Positions 44,669 to 53,831 of a stretch of 64,000 bases of DNA are shown here, piece after piece; the stretch's first letter is position 1; the number at the start of each line of letters is the position of its first letter. Below the pieces are notes generated by a model. It was not told where the DNA came from. It made no database searches and saw nothing but the letters and a program-made list of their open reading frames with translations. The stretch lies in the NCBI GenBank assembly GCA_017651185.1, contig JAGCDJ010000037.1, forward strand, positions 29,859 through 93,858, in the 5' to 3' direction. This stretch comes from Bacteroidales bacterium (GTDB lineage Bacteria > Bacteroidota > Bacteroidia > Bacteroidales > ML635J-15). The position numbers were made by a program, and so were the translations under genes.

Positions 44669-45730
44669 ATGAAAAGGTTGATTTACATACTGCTAGGGCT
44701 TGTATTCTTCGCTTCGTGCAAGGATTATAGGCAGGAAAGGGAGATTGTCGAGGGAAATAGGTATTCCCAGAATTTTGGAATCGAAGCGACCGGCGACGGC
44801 TACAATGTTACTTTGACTAGAAATGGTCGGGTTTTGCATTTGTCGCGCGAGAAGTCTGATTCTGCCTTGCATATTCCGATTGAGAGCGCGGTTTGCTTTT
44901 CTACTACACACACTGCATTTATATCTCAACTTGGAGAAACTCAAACTATAACAGGAATTAGCGGAACAAAATATGTGTGCGATTCTACTGTTTCTGCGAT
45001 GATTGCCGATGGCAAAATTCAGGAAATAGGTTATGACAAGCAACTCGACATGGAACGTATAATCTCGCTGAAACCCGATGTTGTTTTTGCATACGGTATC
45101 GACAACGAGTCTATTTCCGGATTTCAGAAACTTGAGAAAATAGGTATACCTATAGTAATAGTTGACGACTACCTTGAACCAAAGCCGTTGGGCAGGACCG
45201 AATGGATAAAGTTTTTCGGTTGTTTCTACGACAAACTTGAAATGGCAGAACATTATTTCGACAGTGTTGAAAATCGTTACAACGAGATAAAAATTGCACC
45301 TGACGAGAATAGTCCAAAAGTGCTTGTAAGTTTGCCGTGGAAAGGTACTTGGTGGGTTCCGGGTGGCAATAGTTTCTTTGCAAACTTCATCAAGGAGGCG
45401 GGTGGTAGGTATGTATTTGATAACGAATCTACCGAAAGTCTGCCGTATTCGCTCGAACAGGTTTTTCTGCTGGCAAGTGATGCCGAAGTATGGTTGAATA
45501 CCAACGAGAAAACAAAACGCTCTCAGATTCTTGACGTAGATTCACGCCTTGAAAATCTTCCTCCGTACAAGAATGCCCGCATATACAATAACAACAAGAT
45601 TACCAGTGAATACGGAGGAAGTGATTTCTGGGAGTCAGGAATTGTGCATCCTGACATTATTCTGATGGACTTGCACAAGATTTTAACTGGTGACGACAGC
45701 GACTTGCATTATTACATGAGATTGGAATAG
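44669..45730 (+). CDS. ABC importer substrate-binding lipoprotein (Fe3+/heme/cobalamin type)
   Basis: 353 aa. Lipoprotein signal MKRLIYILLGLVFFASC (Cys17). The rest is a FecB/BtuF-type class III binding protein: two Rossmann-like lobes with a bridging helix, including ERIISLKPDVVFAYGID, LEKIGIPIVIVDDYLEP and GRTEWIKFFGCFYDK. It captures a siderophore, heme or cobalamin-like ligand and delivers it to the permease encoded next. The ligand cannot be fixed from sequence. No cobalamin riboswitch is visible in the 58-base leader. First gene of a three-gene operon. Confidence 0.88.
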   Translation: MKRLIYILLGLVFFASCKDYRQEREIVEGNRYSQNFGIEATGDGYNVTLTRNGRVLHLSREKSDSALHIPIESAVCFSTTHTAFISQLGETQTITGISGTKYVCDSTVSAMIADGKIQEIGYDKQLDMERIISLKPDVVFAYGIDNESISGFQKLEKIGIPIVIVDDYLEPKPLGRTEWIKFFGCFYDKLEMAEHYFDSVENRYNEIKIAPDENSPKVLVSLPWKGTWWVPGGNSFFANFIKEAGGRYVFDNESTESLPYSLEQVFLLASDAEVWLNTNEKTKRSQILDVDSRLENLPPYKNARIYNNNKITSEYGGSDFWESGIVHPDIILMDLHKILTGDDSDLHYYMRLE

Positions 45731-45738
45731 GAAACGAT

Positions 45739-46764
45739 TTGAACAGGGCATTATCATATATTATCAAGTTTGCAGTAATCGTAGTGGTGCTGGTGGCATT
45801 GGCAGTACTTGACGTATGCACTGGTTCGAACAAAATACCGCTGTCGGATATTTTTGGCTATATCTTTGGTAGTTCTGATTTGTCGGTGGACTACCAGTTT
45901 ACGATTCGTGAGTTCCGTTTGGCGCGACTTATAACCGCCATGGTTGCCGGTGCTGCACTTTCGGTGTCGGGTTTGCTTATGCAGACGGTTTTCCGCAATC
46001 CACTTGCAGGTCCATACGTGCTTGGAATAAGCAACGGCGCAAGTTTGGGCGTGGCAGTAGTGGTGCTTGGCAGCGGACTTTTTTTGCCGTCGTCGGCAGA
46101 TGTTTCGAACTTTGCAATTTTGCTGGCTGCAGGCGTTGGCGCCGCTGCCGTACTGATGCTTATACTTGCTGTGAGCATTCGCGTGCGCGATATTTTGAGC
46201 ATTCTCATCGTTGGTATTCTGGTGTCGGGCGTGGTGGCATCGGTGGTAAACGTTATGCAGTTCTTTTCCAACGAGGTCAATGTTAAGTCGTATGTGGTGT
46301 GGACTATGGGAAGTCTCGATTCGGTCTCGTTCAACGATTCTATAGTGCTTGTGCCTGTATGCGTGCTTATGTGCGCATTGCTGTATATGTTTTCCAAGAA
46401 ACTCAACATACTTCTCCTTGGAGAGCAGTTTGCTGTAAGCATGGGGTTGAATATCAAATGGTTGAGGGTTATTGTGTTCGCTGGAGTGAGCGTGCTTACA
46501 GGTGCTGTTACTGCCTTTTGCGGTCCGCTAGGTTTCATAGGACTTGCCGTGCCGCATATTTCGAGGTGGATTTTCAATACGTCGAACCATTTTGTGCTAA
46601 TTCCTGCTTCAATGATTTTGGGCGCCGCTTTCCTGCTATGTGGCGATATACTTTCACATAGTCTTTACTCGCAGGGCGTTTTGCCAATAAATGCGGTGAT
46701 TTCCATTTTAGGCGCACCATTTATAATATGGATAGTGTTTAAAAACCAGCGTACAGTAATATGA
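45739..46764 (+). CDS. FecCD-family ABC importer permease
   Basis: 341 aa from a TTG start 8 bases after the previous stop; no in-frame ATG fits. About 10 membrane helices. Family signatures: FTIREFRLARLITAMVAGAA, LSVSGLLMQTVFRNPLAGPY, the coupling region GFIGLAVPHISRWI, and GDILSH near the end. It forms the inner-membrane channel for the siderophore/heme/cobalamin importer. Its stop overlaps the ATPase start (ATGA). Confidence 0.92.
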   Translation: MNRALSYIIKFAVIVVVLVALAVLDVCTGSNKIPLSDIFGYIFGSSDLSVDYQFTIREFRLARLITAMVAGAALSVSGLLMQTVFRNPLAGPYVLGISNGASLGVAVVVLGSGLFLPSSADVSNFAILLAAGVGAAAVLMLILAVSIRVRDILSILIVGILVSGVVASVVNVMQFFSNEVNVKSYVVWTMGSLDSVSFNDSIVLVPVCVLMCALLYMFSKKLNILLLGEQFAVSMGLNIKWLRVIVFAGVSVLTGAVTAFCGPLGFIGLAVPHISRWIFNTSNHFVLIPASMILGAAFLLCGDILSHSLYSQGVLPINAVISILGAPFIIWIVFKNQRTVI

Positions 46765-47480
46765 TGGGAGAGTGTGTTCTAAATATTGATGGTCTAGTTT
46801 TTGGACATAAATTTCCGCTAGTTAAAGAACCGGTAGCGCTGTCGGCGTGTGCAGGTGATTTCATTTGTCTTGTGGGACGAAATGGAACTGGCAAAACCAC
46901 AATGCTGAATACGCTAATTGGTGTAAAGAAACCCTTGTCGGGACAAATAAGCATCTGCGGAGTGCCGTTGGGGAAGATTTCGGCTCGCGAGAAGTCTCAT
47001 TTTATAAGTTTTGTGCCGTCGAAGGTTGAGACGGTGCTTAATATGCGCATTCGTGACCTTATTGCGGTAGGTAGAAGCCCATATACAAATATTTTCGACC
47101 GTAGGACAAAGGCCGACAACGCTATAATTGATGAGTTTATACAGAAATTCGGATTGTCTGATATTGCTAATTCAATGATAACGGAAATAAGCGACGGAGA
47201 AAGACAAAAGGCGATGATATGCAGGGCTTTGGTACAGCAGACTCCCATCATTCTGTTGGATGAACCCACCGCTTTCCTCGATTATTTTGCAAAGCGTCGG
47301 TTGCTTTCCGACCTGAAGAACATTGCCTCGGCGGAGAATAGATGTATAATTTTCTCGTGTCACGATCTTGAGGTAGCAACAAAGTTCTGTTCTCATATCT
47401 GGCTGCTCGATGATGGCGTGCTTGTACAAATGACCGTTGATGATTTCCTTAATGGAGATTACTTTTCAAAATATCAGTAA
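46761..47480 (+). CDS. ABC importer ATP-binding protein (FecE/BtuD type)
   Basis: 239 aa. Walker A GRNGTGKTTMLN, Q-loop near FVPSKVETVL, signature SDGERQKAMI (a variant of LSGGQ), Walker B IILLDEPTAFLDY, and switch His in FSCHDLEV. It drives the FecCD permease from the cytoplasmic side. Overlap with the permease (ATGA) and the one-base gap to cinA show tight coupling. The degenerate signature is normal for this family. Confidence 0.93.
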   Translation: MMGECVLNIDGLVFGHKFPLVKEPVALSACAGDFICLVGRNGTGKTTMLNTLIGVKKPLSGQISICGVPLGKISAREKSHFISFVPSKVETVLNMRIRDLIAVGRSPYTNIFDRRTKADNAIIDEFIQKFGLSDIANSMITEISDGERQKAMICRALVQQTPIILLDEPTAFLDYFAKRRLLSDLKNIASAENRCIIFSCHDLEVATKFCSHIWLLDDGVLVQMTVDDFLNGDYFSKYQ

Positions 47481-47481
47481 A

Positions 47482-48720
47482 ATGAATGCTGGAATCATAA
47501 TTATAGGTGACGAAATCCTTATTGGACAGGTAGTTGACATTAATTCATCGTGGATTTCGCGTGAGATGAACAAGATAGGTTTCCGTACAGAAACCGTTAT
47601 TACTGTTGGCGACGACGGAAAGTCGATTTCCGATGCTATTGACCAATGCTTCAAGGTTGCCGATGTGGTGTTTATGACTGGCGGACTTGGTCCTACTAAG
47701 GATGACATTACCAAGAAGGTCATTTGCGAAAAGTATGGTACAGAACTGGTGCTTGATGAAAAGGTTCTTGCAAATGTTGCCGATATGCTTGGTCGTCGAG
47801 GTATTGCTCTTACCGAAAATAATAGGGGACAGGCGTTGGTTCCCGCTACGGCAAAGGTTATCAATAATGCTGTCGGAACTGCTCCGGCGATAATGATGGA
47901 AAAAAACGGAAAACTCCTGTTTTCTATGCCTGGTGTGCCTTTTGAGATGCGCTATCTTATGGAGAATGAGATAATTCCACTGATAAGGAAACACTGCAAT
48001 CTAAAACCTGTGTTCCACAAGACATTGCTGCTTACAGGCATTGCCGAGTCGATACTTGCCGAAAAGATTTCCGACTGGGAGGATTCGCTTGCCGAAAATG
48101 TGAAGTTGGCATACTTGCCTGCCTATTCGAGCATACGGCTACGTTTGAGCGTATATGCGCCAGATGAAAGCACTGAGCAGTATATTTCGTCAAAAGTAGA
48201 GGAATTGAAGCGTATTGTTCCTGAAAATATTATCGCATACGAGGACATAAAGTTGGAGGAACTTGTAGGTAAGTTGTTGAAGGAAAGGCATTGTACTGTT
48301 GCAACAGCAGAAAGTTGTACTGGCGGAAAGGTTGCGTCGTTGATTACTTCGATTTCTGGAAGTTCGGAATACTATACGGGTTCAGTTGTGTCTTATTGCA
48401 ACGAGGTCAAGGTCGATGTGCTTGGTGTAAGTCGTGATGACCTTGAAAAGTATGGTGCAGTGAGTTCCACTGTTGCCGAGCAGATGGCATCGGGAGTACG
48501 CCGTCTGTTGAAGACTGACTATGCTGTTTCGACTACCGGAGTTGCTGGTCCTACTGGCGGCAGTGATGAGAAACCTGTTGGAACTGTGTGGATTGCTGTT
48601 GCTACGCCAAAAAAAGTTCTAAGCCGCAAGTATGTTTTTGGCAAGGACAGGGCGATTAATATTGAACGCTTTGCCGCCTCTGCTCTTTCGATGCTGATTA
48701 CAACAATGATGGGAGAGTAG
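47482..48720 (+). CDS. cinA: CinA-family nicotinamide-nucleotide amidase
   Basis: 412 aa from the ATG at 47482, one base after the ABC ATPase stop. The N-terminal molybdopterin-binding-like domain (residues 1-170; IIIIGDEILIGQVVDINSSW, MTGGLGPTKDD, FSMPGVPFEM) has ADP-ribose pyrophosphatase or COG1058 activity in relatives. The C-terminal PncC domain (about 255-412; TVATAESCTGGKVASLIT, TTGVAGPTGGS) deamidates nicotinamide mononucleotide, recycling NAD breakdown products. It converges with the lipocalin-like gene 4 bases away without a visible terminator. Confidence 0.94.
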   Translation: MNAGIIIIGDEILIGQVVDINSSWISREMNKIGFRTETVITVGDDGKSISDAIDQCFKVADVVFMTGGLGPTKDDITKKVICEKYGTELVLDEKVLANVADMLGRRGIALTENNRGQALVPATAKVINNAVGTAPAIMMEKNGKLLFSMPGVPFEMRYLMENEIIPLIRKHCNLKPVFHKTLLLTGIAESILAEKISDWEDSLAENVKLAYLPAYSSIRLRLSVYAPDESTEQYISSKVEELKRIVPENIIAYEDIKLEELVGKLLKERHCTVATAESCTGGKVASLITSISGSSEYYTGSVVSYCNEVKVDVLGVSRDDLEKYGAVSSTVAEQMASGVRRLLKTDYAVSTTGVAGPTGGSDEKPVGTVWIAVATPKKVLSRKYVFGKDRAINIERFAASALSMLITTMMGE

Positions 48721-48724
48721 AAGA

Positions 48725-49168
48725 TTACTTTCTTACAAACACAAGATATGTTTTCTTGTCGTAAAAGAATTTTAATGTGTCGCTATACATGTTATAGGTA
48801 TTGACCTTTATCATGTTGTTCATGAACACCAGATTGTCGGTTTCGTCTTCGGCTGCCGGCTGGTAGTTGAATCCCGACCACACAATCTTGTTGCCTTTGC
48901 GAATGTTGTATACCGACGAGAAACTGCTGCTTACCGATTCTCCAATCATGGAGTTGTTTTTCATAAAGTGCAGGTTGAAGCAAGTATCTCCTCCGGGAAT
49001 AGGTTTGCGGTATTCGCCGTTGGCATTGATTCTCACAAGATGCCAGTCGCCTATGAAATTGCCGTAGACTTCGTCGTTGGCATCGCACGACATCATTGTA
49101 AACAATGTAGTTGATGCAACCATGACAATAACCAAGAACCTTATTAACCTATAATTTGCTGACGACAT
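48725..49168 (-). CDS. Lipocalin-like lipoprotein
   Basis: 147 aa. Signal ending LFTMMSC gives a lipid-modified Cys at residue 28. The mature domain starts YGNFIGDWHLVRIN (the G-x-W of lipocalin-like folds), followed by strands through SMIGESVSSSF and KIVWSGFNYQ and a closing TLKFFYDKKTYLVFVRK. Likely a small periplasmic or outer-membrane lipoprotein. Ligand unknown. It has its own -7 box at 49193-49200. Confidence 0.72.
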   Translation of the reverse strand: MSSANYRLIRFLVIVMVASTTLFTMMSCDANDEVYGNFIGDWHLVRINANGEYRKPIPGGDTCFNLHFMKNNSMIGESVSSSFSSVYNIRKGNKIVWSGFNYQPAAEDETDNLVFMNNMIKVNTYNMYSDTLKFFYDKKTYLVFVRK

Positions 49169-49192
49169 ATTTTTTCCGTTTTAATTAGAATG

Positions 49193-49200
49193 CAAAGATA
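49193..49200 (-). promoter_or_regulatory. -7 promoter box of lipocalin-like gene
   Basis: TATCTTTG on the minus strand, 24 bases before the ATG. Confidence 0.62.
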
Positions 49201-49229
49201 ACATTTATTACATGAATTTACAATGGCGG

Positions 49230-49853
49230 TTACTTGCCGAAGTTGTCTATGTCGGCAATGTCCTTATCGGAAAGACGTGAAAGGCAGTTCATTGTAATTA
49301 GGTTGTAGTTTATCTGCGAGGTGTTTTCTAGTACTTCCATCCTGTCGAATGCCTCGAAAAGCGATGTTCCTACGGTAATTGCGCCATGTTTCTCCATTAT
49401 TGCAGCATTGCACGATGTCATTACGCTCGCACATTCTTCGGCAAGTTCGGCAGACCCCATTAGATGGTAGCCGACAAAACCAACCTCTCCAAGCATATAG
49501 CGTGCTTCGCCGGTAATAGCCGAATCCACCTTTTTTGCTGCTACAGCAAATGTTGAAGCATAAACCGGATGTGAATGTACAATAGCAAAAACATCGGGAC
49601 GTGATGCATATATTTTCAGGTGCATCTGCGTTTCCATGCTCGGTTTTAACTTGGGTGTAATGTTTTTGCCGTCGGGCGACAGAATTATAACCTTGCGCAT
49701 GTCGATGCACGACTTGTCGCTTTGGCTAGCCGTAATCAGAATATGTCCGTCGGCTGTTTTGAAACTCACGTTTCCTCCGCTTACCGTTGTAAGCCGCCTG
49801 TCGTAAAGGCGGCGCATTGTTTCGGCAACTCTTATTCTTTCAAGTTCAAACAT
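49230..49853 (-). CDS. Class II aldolase/adducin-family protein (fuculose-phosphate aldolase-like)
   Basis: 207 aa. Zinc-aldolase residues are present: E74 (SMETQMH), H93 and H95 (VHSHPVY), H156 (MEKHGAI), plus the phosphate-binding SGGNVSF. Family members cleave sugar 1-phosphates to dihydroxyacetone phosphate (DHAP) and an aldehyde, or act as MtnB dehydratase. Placement directly after mtnA, sharing one base, suggests it uses the MtnA product (5-methylthioribulose-1-P or 5-deoxyribulose-1-P). The aldolase of the DHAP shunt is favoured over MtnB because no other methionine-salvage genes are near; that choice is inferred. Confidence 0.85.
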   Translation of the reverse strand: MFELERIRVAETMRRLYDRRLTTVSGGNVSFKTADGHILITASQSDKSCIDMRKVIILSPDGKNITPKLKPSMETQMHLKIYASRPDVFAIVHSHPVYASTFAVAAKKVDSAITGEARYMLGEVGFVGYHLMGSAELAEECASVMTSCNAAIMEKHGAITVGTSLFEAFDRMEVLENTSQINYNLITMNCLSRLSDKDIADIDNFGK

Positions 49854-50887
49854 CAGAAAAGTTTTTTTATCTCGTTTGGCTTTACAATTCCCTTTTCGGT
49901 TATTATGCCGGTAATAAGTTCTGCCGGAGTGACATCGAAGGCAGGATTTTTTGCATGGGAAGTCGGGTTTGCCATTATAAATGTTTCCATGTTTCCCGAC
50001 TGCGTTAGTCCCGAATATTTCAGCACTTCATCCTCGTCGCGCTCTTCGATTCTGATATGCTTTCCGTCGGGAGTTCCAAGGTCGATTGTCGATAGTGGTG
50101 CAGCAACGTAAAAAGGTATGCCATAGTATTTTGCAGCAATGGCTTTTTCCATTGTGCCAATCTTGTTGGCAGTATCACCGTTTGCTGCTATTCGGTCGGC
50201 GCCAACAATCACCATGTCTATTTTACCGAGCGACATATAGTGTGCTCCTGCATTGTCGGGGATGATGGCATGGTCGACTCCTGCCGATGCCAGTTCCCAC
50301 GCCGTAAGCCGTGCTCCCTGATTGCGCGGACGGGTTTCGTCGGCATATACGAAAATCTTTTTTCCCGATGCCTGTGCTGCATATATCGGGGCAAGTGCAC
50401 TTCCATAATCCACAAGTGCTAGCCAGCCAGCATTGCAATGTGTTTCAATGCCAAAACCATCCTTAATAAGTGTGTTTCCATGCACGCCAATCATACGGCC
50501 TGCTTCGGCGCATTCGTCGGCAACGGCAAATGCTTCGCTGATGGCAAATTCGCGAGAAACGGATGCTCCTTTCAAAACCCTGTCTGTTGCATAAAACAAA
50601 TTTACGGCAGTAGGGCGGGTGGAATCTATTTTTTTCTTTGCATCGGCAAGATTATCAAGCAAATGCTTGTCGTCCGACATGCAAATTGCCTGGTACATTC
50701 CGTATGCCGCAGCAGCGCCAATAGAACCAGCACCGCGGGTTATCATGGTTTTTATTGCCATGCAGGTATCTTCTAATGTTTCAGCGCGGTAAATCTTAAA
50801 TTCAAAAGGCAATAGATTCTGCTCAATCATGCAGACGGTTGAACCTTCCAACCAAATTGCCCGATAGTGTACACCATTTACATTCAT
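49853..50887 (-). CDS. mtnA: S-methyl-5-thioribose-1-phosphate isomerase MtnA
   Basis: 344 aa. Catalytic Cys151 (THCNAGWLA) and Asp231 (VGADRIAANGD) are both present, with the phosphate-binding RGAGSIGAAAAYG and NKIGT regions. MtnA converts 5-methylthioribose-1-P (or 5-deoxyribose-1-P) to the ribulose form. Paralogous eIF2B-type proteins lack this Cys/Asp pair. Its ATG shares a base with the TAA of the LytTR regulator upstream, and its stop shares a base with the aldolase start, so all three genes are one coupled operon. Confidence 0.93.
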   Translation of the reverse strand: MNVNGVHYRAIWLEGSTVCMIEQNLLPFEFKIYRAETLEDTCMAIKTMITRGAGSIGAAAAYGMYQAICMSDDKHLLDNLADAKKKIDSTRPTAVNLFYATDRVLKGASVSREFAISEAFAVADECAEAGRMIGVHGNTLIKDGFGIETHCNAGWLALVDYGSALAPIYAAQASGKKIFVYADETRPRNQGARLTAWELASAGVDHAIIPDNAGAHYMSLGKIDMVIVGADRIAANGDTANKIGTMEKAIAAKYYGIPFYVAAPLSTIDLGTPDGKHIRIEERDEDEVLKYSGLTQSGNMETFIMANPTSHAKNPAFDVTPAELITGIITEKGIVKPNEIKKLF

Positions 50888-51813
50888 TACAATAGCGAAT
50901 GTTTAGAAAAATGTCCGATTACTGATTCGGCATACGTCTTTGATACGGGAATTTCTGGGGAATTGTCGAAATCAAGGTCGATAAACAATCCCATCTTTTC
51001 CTTGCGCAAAACCTTTACTTTGTTGAAGTTAACCACATACGAGCGGTGGCAGCGCACAAGGTCGCATTCCGAAAATGTGTCCTCAATTGATTTCAGCGTT
51101 GACCTGAGCATAAAGCGCGAAAACTTGCCTTTGTTGGAATAGTAGATGTTGACATAGTTGTCAGCCGATTCAATGTACAGCAGGTTGTCAATATCAACAG
51201 AAAGTTTCAACTGTCCCTTGTCGTCGCTAAAATTTACAATGTTATGCTTGGTTTCTGGCTGTTCTTTCAAGAGAAGTTCGGTTTCGGAAATAGACTTCGA
51301 CATGTCCGACTTGGTATCGTCAGTTTCTGTTGCTTTTGTCTGTACAACAGCGTCATCCTCGACATCCCGCTTTACTTTCAGTGCCACATACATCCACGAA
51401 ATGATATATGGAACCAAAAGCAACAAGGCCACGTACATGAAAATTCTCGGAAAAATATCGAAATAGCCCTGTCCTATATAGTTCGGGTCGTAATCGTGTG
51501 CGAAATACGTATATAATGCCGATAATACTGCGAGTTCACAAGCAACCCATATCAAGAAACCTTTGAATTTCAAGATTACCTTGTTGCGGAGAATATACAT
51601 CAAGGAGCGGCTTGCAAGCAAAACGAGGAAACCGATTCCTACAACAGACAAGACAGTCATAACATAGTCGTCAGTGTCCTTCCAGTCGAGCCACGACTTT
51701 ACGTTAAATGGATTCACAAGGAAGATAAAGCCGATAGCGAAAGCATAAACAAAAACCAAGAAAGCGGCTATATTCCTCTTACGGTTGAAGTATTTTATTA
51801 TCGTATCTTTCAA
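50887..51813 (-). CDS. Membrane-bound LytTR transcriptional regulator
   Basis: 308 aa from a TTG at 51813. The open frame reaches 51873, but that start lies upstream of the -7 box (51842-51849), and no ATG is available in between. Four N-terminal membrane helices (FLVFVYAFAIGFIFLV; VLSVVGIGFLVLLASRSLM; FLIWVACELAVLSALY; IFMYVALLLLVPYIISWMYV) are followed by an acidic linker and a C-terminal LytTR DNA-binding domain (LLYIESADNYVNIYY, LVRCHRSYVVNF). It probably senses a membrane or periplasmic cue and controls the downstream mtnA-aldolase genes. No partner kinase is nearby. Confidence 0.85.
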   Translation of the reverse strand: MKDTIIKYFNRKRNIAAFLVFVYAFAIGFIFLVNPFNVKSWLDWKDTDDYVMTVLSVVGIGFLVLLASRSLMYILRNKVILKFKGFLIWVACELAVLSALYTYFAHDYDPNYIGQGYFDIFPRIFMYVALLLLVPYIISWMYVALKVKRDVEDDAVVQTKATETDDTKSDMSKSISETELLLKEQPETKHNIVNFSDDKGQLKLSVDIDNLLYIESADNYVNIYYSNKGKFSRFMLRSTLKSIEDTFSECDLVRCHRSYVVNFNKVKVLRKEKMGLFIDLDFDNSPEIPVSKTYAESVIGHFSKHSLL

Positions 51814-51841
51814 ATCAAAATCCCTTTCAAAAATGAGGGTG

Positions 51842-51849
51842 CAAAGGTA
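51842..51849 (-). promoter_or_regulatory. -7 promoter box of LytTR-mtnA-aldolase operon
   Basis: TACCTTTG on the minus strand, 28 bases before the TTG at 51813. It argues against the 51873 start. Confidence 0.62.
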
Positions 51850-51971
51850 TATCTTTTTATCGAAACATAGCAACTTTTAATCAACACTATTTCAACATTT
51901 GAGGATACATATCAACATTGCAGGTTAATATTATTGGTGCAAATGGAAGTTGCGTTTCGGAAAATAGTTTC

Positions 51972-51979
51972 TAACTTTG
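51972..51979 (+). promoter_or_regulatory. -7 promoter box of acyl-CoA synthetase operon
   Basis: TAACTTTG, an exact TAnnTTTG, 70 bases before the ATG at 52050. It faces away from the LytTR promoter. Confidence 0.6.
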
Positions 51980-52049
51980 TGTGCTTGTCCACGAAGTGTC
52001 ATATCGTGGGCGGTGTAAATAAATGTTGGACAGAAAATAAAAACAGAAG

Positions 52050-53822
52050 ATGGAAGTAACAAGACTTTTTGACATTCTTGATAGGTATTTGGAAGAATAT
52101 CCAGAACAGAAAGTTGCCATTGCTGGCAAAGTAAACACTGAATGGAGAGAATATAGTCCCAAAGAATATTATGACCTTGTGAACCAAGTTAGTTGCGGTT
52201 TGCTCGAAGATGGCATAAGGCCGGGTGACAAGGTTGCGCTCATCAGCGGAAACAAACCCGAATGGAACATGGTCGACATGGCTGTAATGCAACTCGGATG
52301 CATAATCGTGCCAGTTTATCCTACAATATCAGAATCGGACTATGAGTATATCCTCAACCACAGCGAAGCAAAGATTGCAATAGTTGAGGGCGCAAAGATT
52401 GCTGAAAAGATTAAGCAGGTATCGGCTAACCTGCAGCATCTGCAGAAGATGTATACTTTCAACAAGGTTGAAGGTTATCCCGAATTTGCCGAACTGCTAG
52501 AGAACGGAAAGCAGCATCTTGACGTTGAGAAGTTGAAAGAACTTAAGTCGGCTGTAAAGCCAGAAGACTGCTCAACGATAATATACACCTCGGGAACAAC
52601 AGGAACTCCCAAAGGCGTAATGCTTTCACACAAGAATATCGTGCACCAGATAATGGGTATCATAATGACGCCCTCACCTTGGTCGAAACGCGCATTCAGT
52701 TTCCTCCCGCTATGCCACGCATACGAGCGTCTGTTGGTTTTCATGTACCAGTACCTTGGCATGTCGGTTTACTATGCGCAAAACCTCGGCACAATAGGCG
52801 AAAACCTCAAGGAGGTGCACCCGACAATGATGACAGCAGTACCTCGAGTCCTGGAAAAGATGTTCGACAAGGTATACAACTCTGGCAAGAAGTTGTCGGG
52901 CATGAAAAAGAAAATTTTCTACTGGGCAATGGATTTGGCTCAGCAGTACAAGATTCAGGACTTTGAACGCTCTGCTTGGTACAATTTCAAACTGAAAATT
53001 GCAGATAAATTGGTCTACAAGCAAATCCGTGCAGGAATCGGTGCCGAAAATTTCGATATCATCGTGTCGGGCGCTGCTAGCATCCAACCACGTATCGCTT
53101 CGTTCTTCTCGGCTATAAAGATGCCTGTATTTGAGGGTTACGGTCTTACCGAAACTTCACCAGTTATCTCTGTAAGTTGCCGCAAGAAATACGGACGCGA
53201 AGTCGGCACTGTTGGTTTCCCGTTGCCTGGTATCGAGGTTAAGATTGACAAGGATACAAACGAGGTTATGTGCCGCGGAAACAATGTCATGATGGGCTAT
53301 TACAAGAATCCTGAATTGACAAAGGAGGTCATCGATGAGGATGGTTGGTTCCACACTGGCGACTGCGGCTATCTTACCGAGCATAACCAGTTGGTTCTCA
53401 CAGGTCGTTTGAAAAACATCTTCAAGACTTCGTTCGGAAAATATGTTAACCCTCAGGCAATAGAAAACAAGTTTGAGGAATCGCCGTTCATTGAAAATAT
53501 GGTCGTTTTCGGAGAAAACCAGAAATTCCCGGCAGCACTCATATATCCAGATTTTTCGTTCCTGAAACTTTGGTGTTCAAGGCACGATGTGGAATATACC
53601 GACGAAAAACGGATAATTACCGATCCGACAATCATTGCCCGCTTCAATCGCGAACTTGATAAGTACAATGCTTTCTTTGGCGATACCGAAAAGGTTAAGA
53701 AAATCAAACTTATATCTGATGAATGGTCGCAGGCAACAGGCATTCTTACTCCTACGCTGAAGGTCAAGAGGGCGGTCGTAAAGGAACGCTACAAAAAGGA
53801 AATAGAAGAGTTGTTTGCATAA
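52050..53822 (+). CDS. Long-chain acyl-CoA synthetase (AMP-binding)
   Basis: 590 aa. Adenylate-forming motifs: STIIYTSGTTGTPKGVMLSH (A3), GYGLTETSPVIS (A5), GWFHTGDCGYL (A7), LTGRLKNIFKTSFGKYVNP (A8 and linker). It activates fatty acids to acyl-CoA at the cytoplasmic face of the membrane, likely to recycle membrane or exogenous fatty acids. The C-terminal catalytic lysine region (TPTLKVKRAVV) is present. It heads a three-gene rightward operon with an FGE-like protein (9-base gap) and dacB. Confidence 0.93.
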   Translation: MEVTRLFDILDRYLEEYPEQKVAIAGKVNTEWREYSPKEYYDLVNQVSCGLLEDGIRPGDKVALISGNKPEWNMVDMAVMQLGCIIVPVYPTISESDYEYILNHSEAKIAIVEGAKIAEKIKQVSANLQHLQKMYTFNKVEGYPEFAELLENGKQHLDVEKLKELKSAVKPEDCSTIIYTSGTTGTPKGVMLSHKNIVHQIMGIIMTPSPWSKRAFSFLPLCHAYERLLVFMYQYLGMSVYYAQNLGTIGENLKEVHPTMMTAVPRVLEKMFDKVYNSGKKLSGMKKKIFYWAMDLAQQYKIQDFERSAWYNFKLKIADKLVYKQIRAGIGAENFDIIVSGAASIQPRIASFFSAIKMPVFEGYGLTETSPVISVSCRKKYGREVGTVGFPLPGIEVKIDKDTNEVMCRGNNVMMGYYKNPELTKEVIDEDGWFHTGDCGYLTEHNQLVLTGRLKNIFKTSFGKYVNPQAIENKFEESPFIENMVVFGENQKFPAALIYPDFSFLKLWCSRHDVEYTDEKRIITDPTIIARFNRELDKYNAFFGDTEKVKKIKLISDEWSQATGILTPTLKVKRAVVKERYKKEIEELFA

Positions 53823-53831
53823 TTCATTGGC

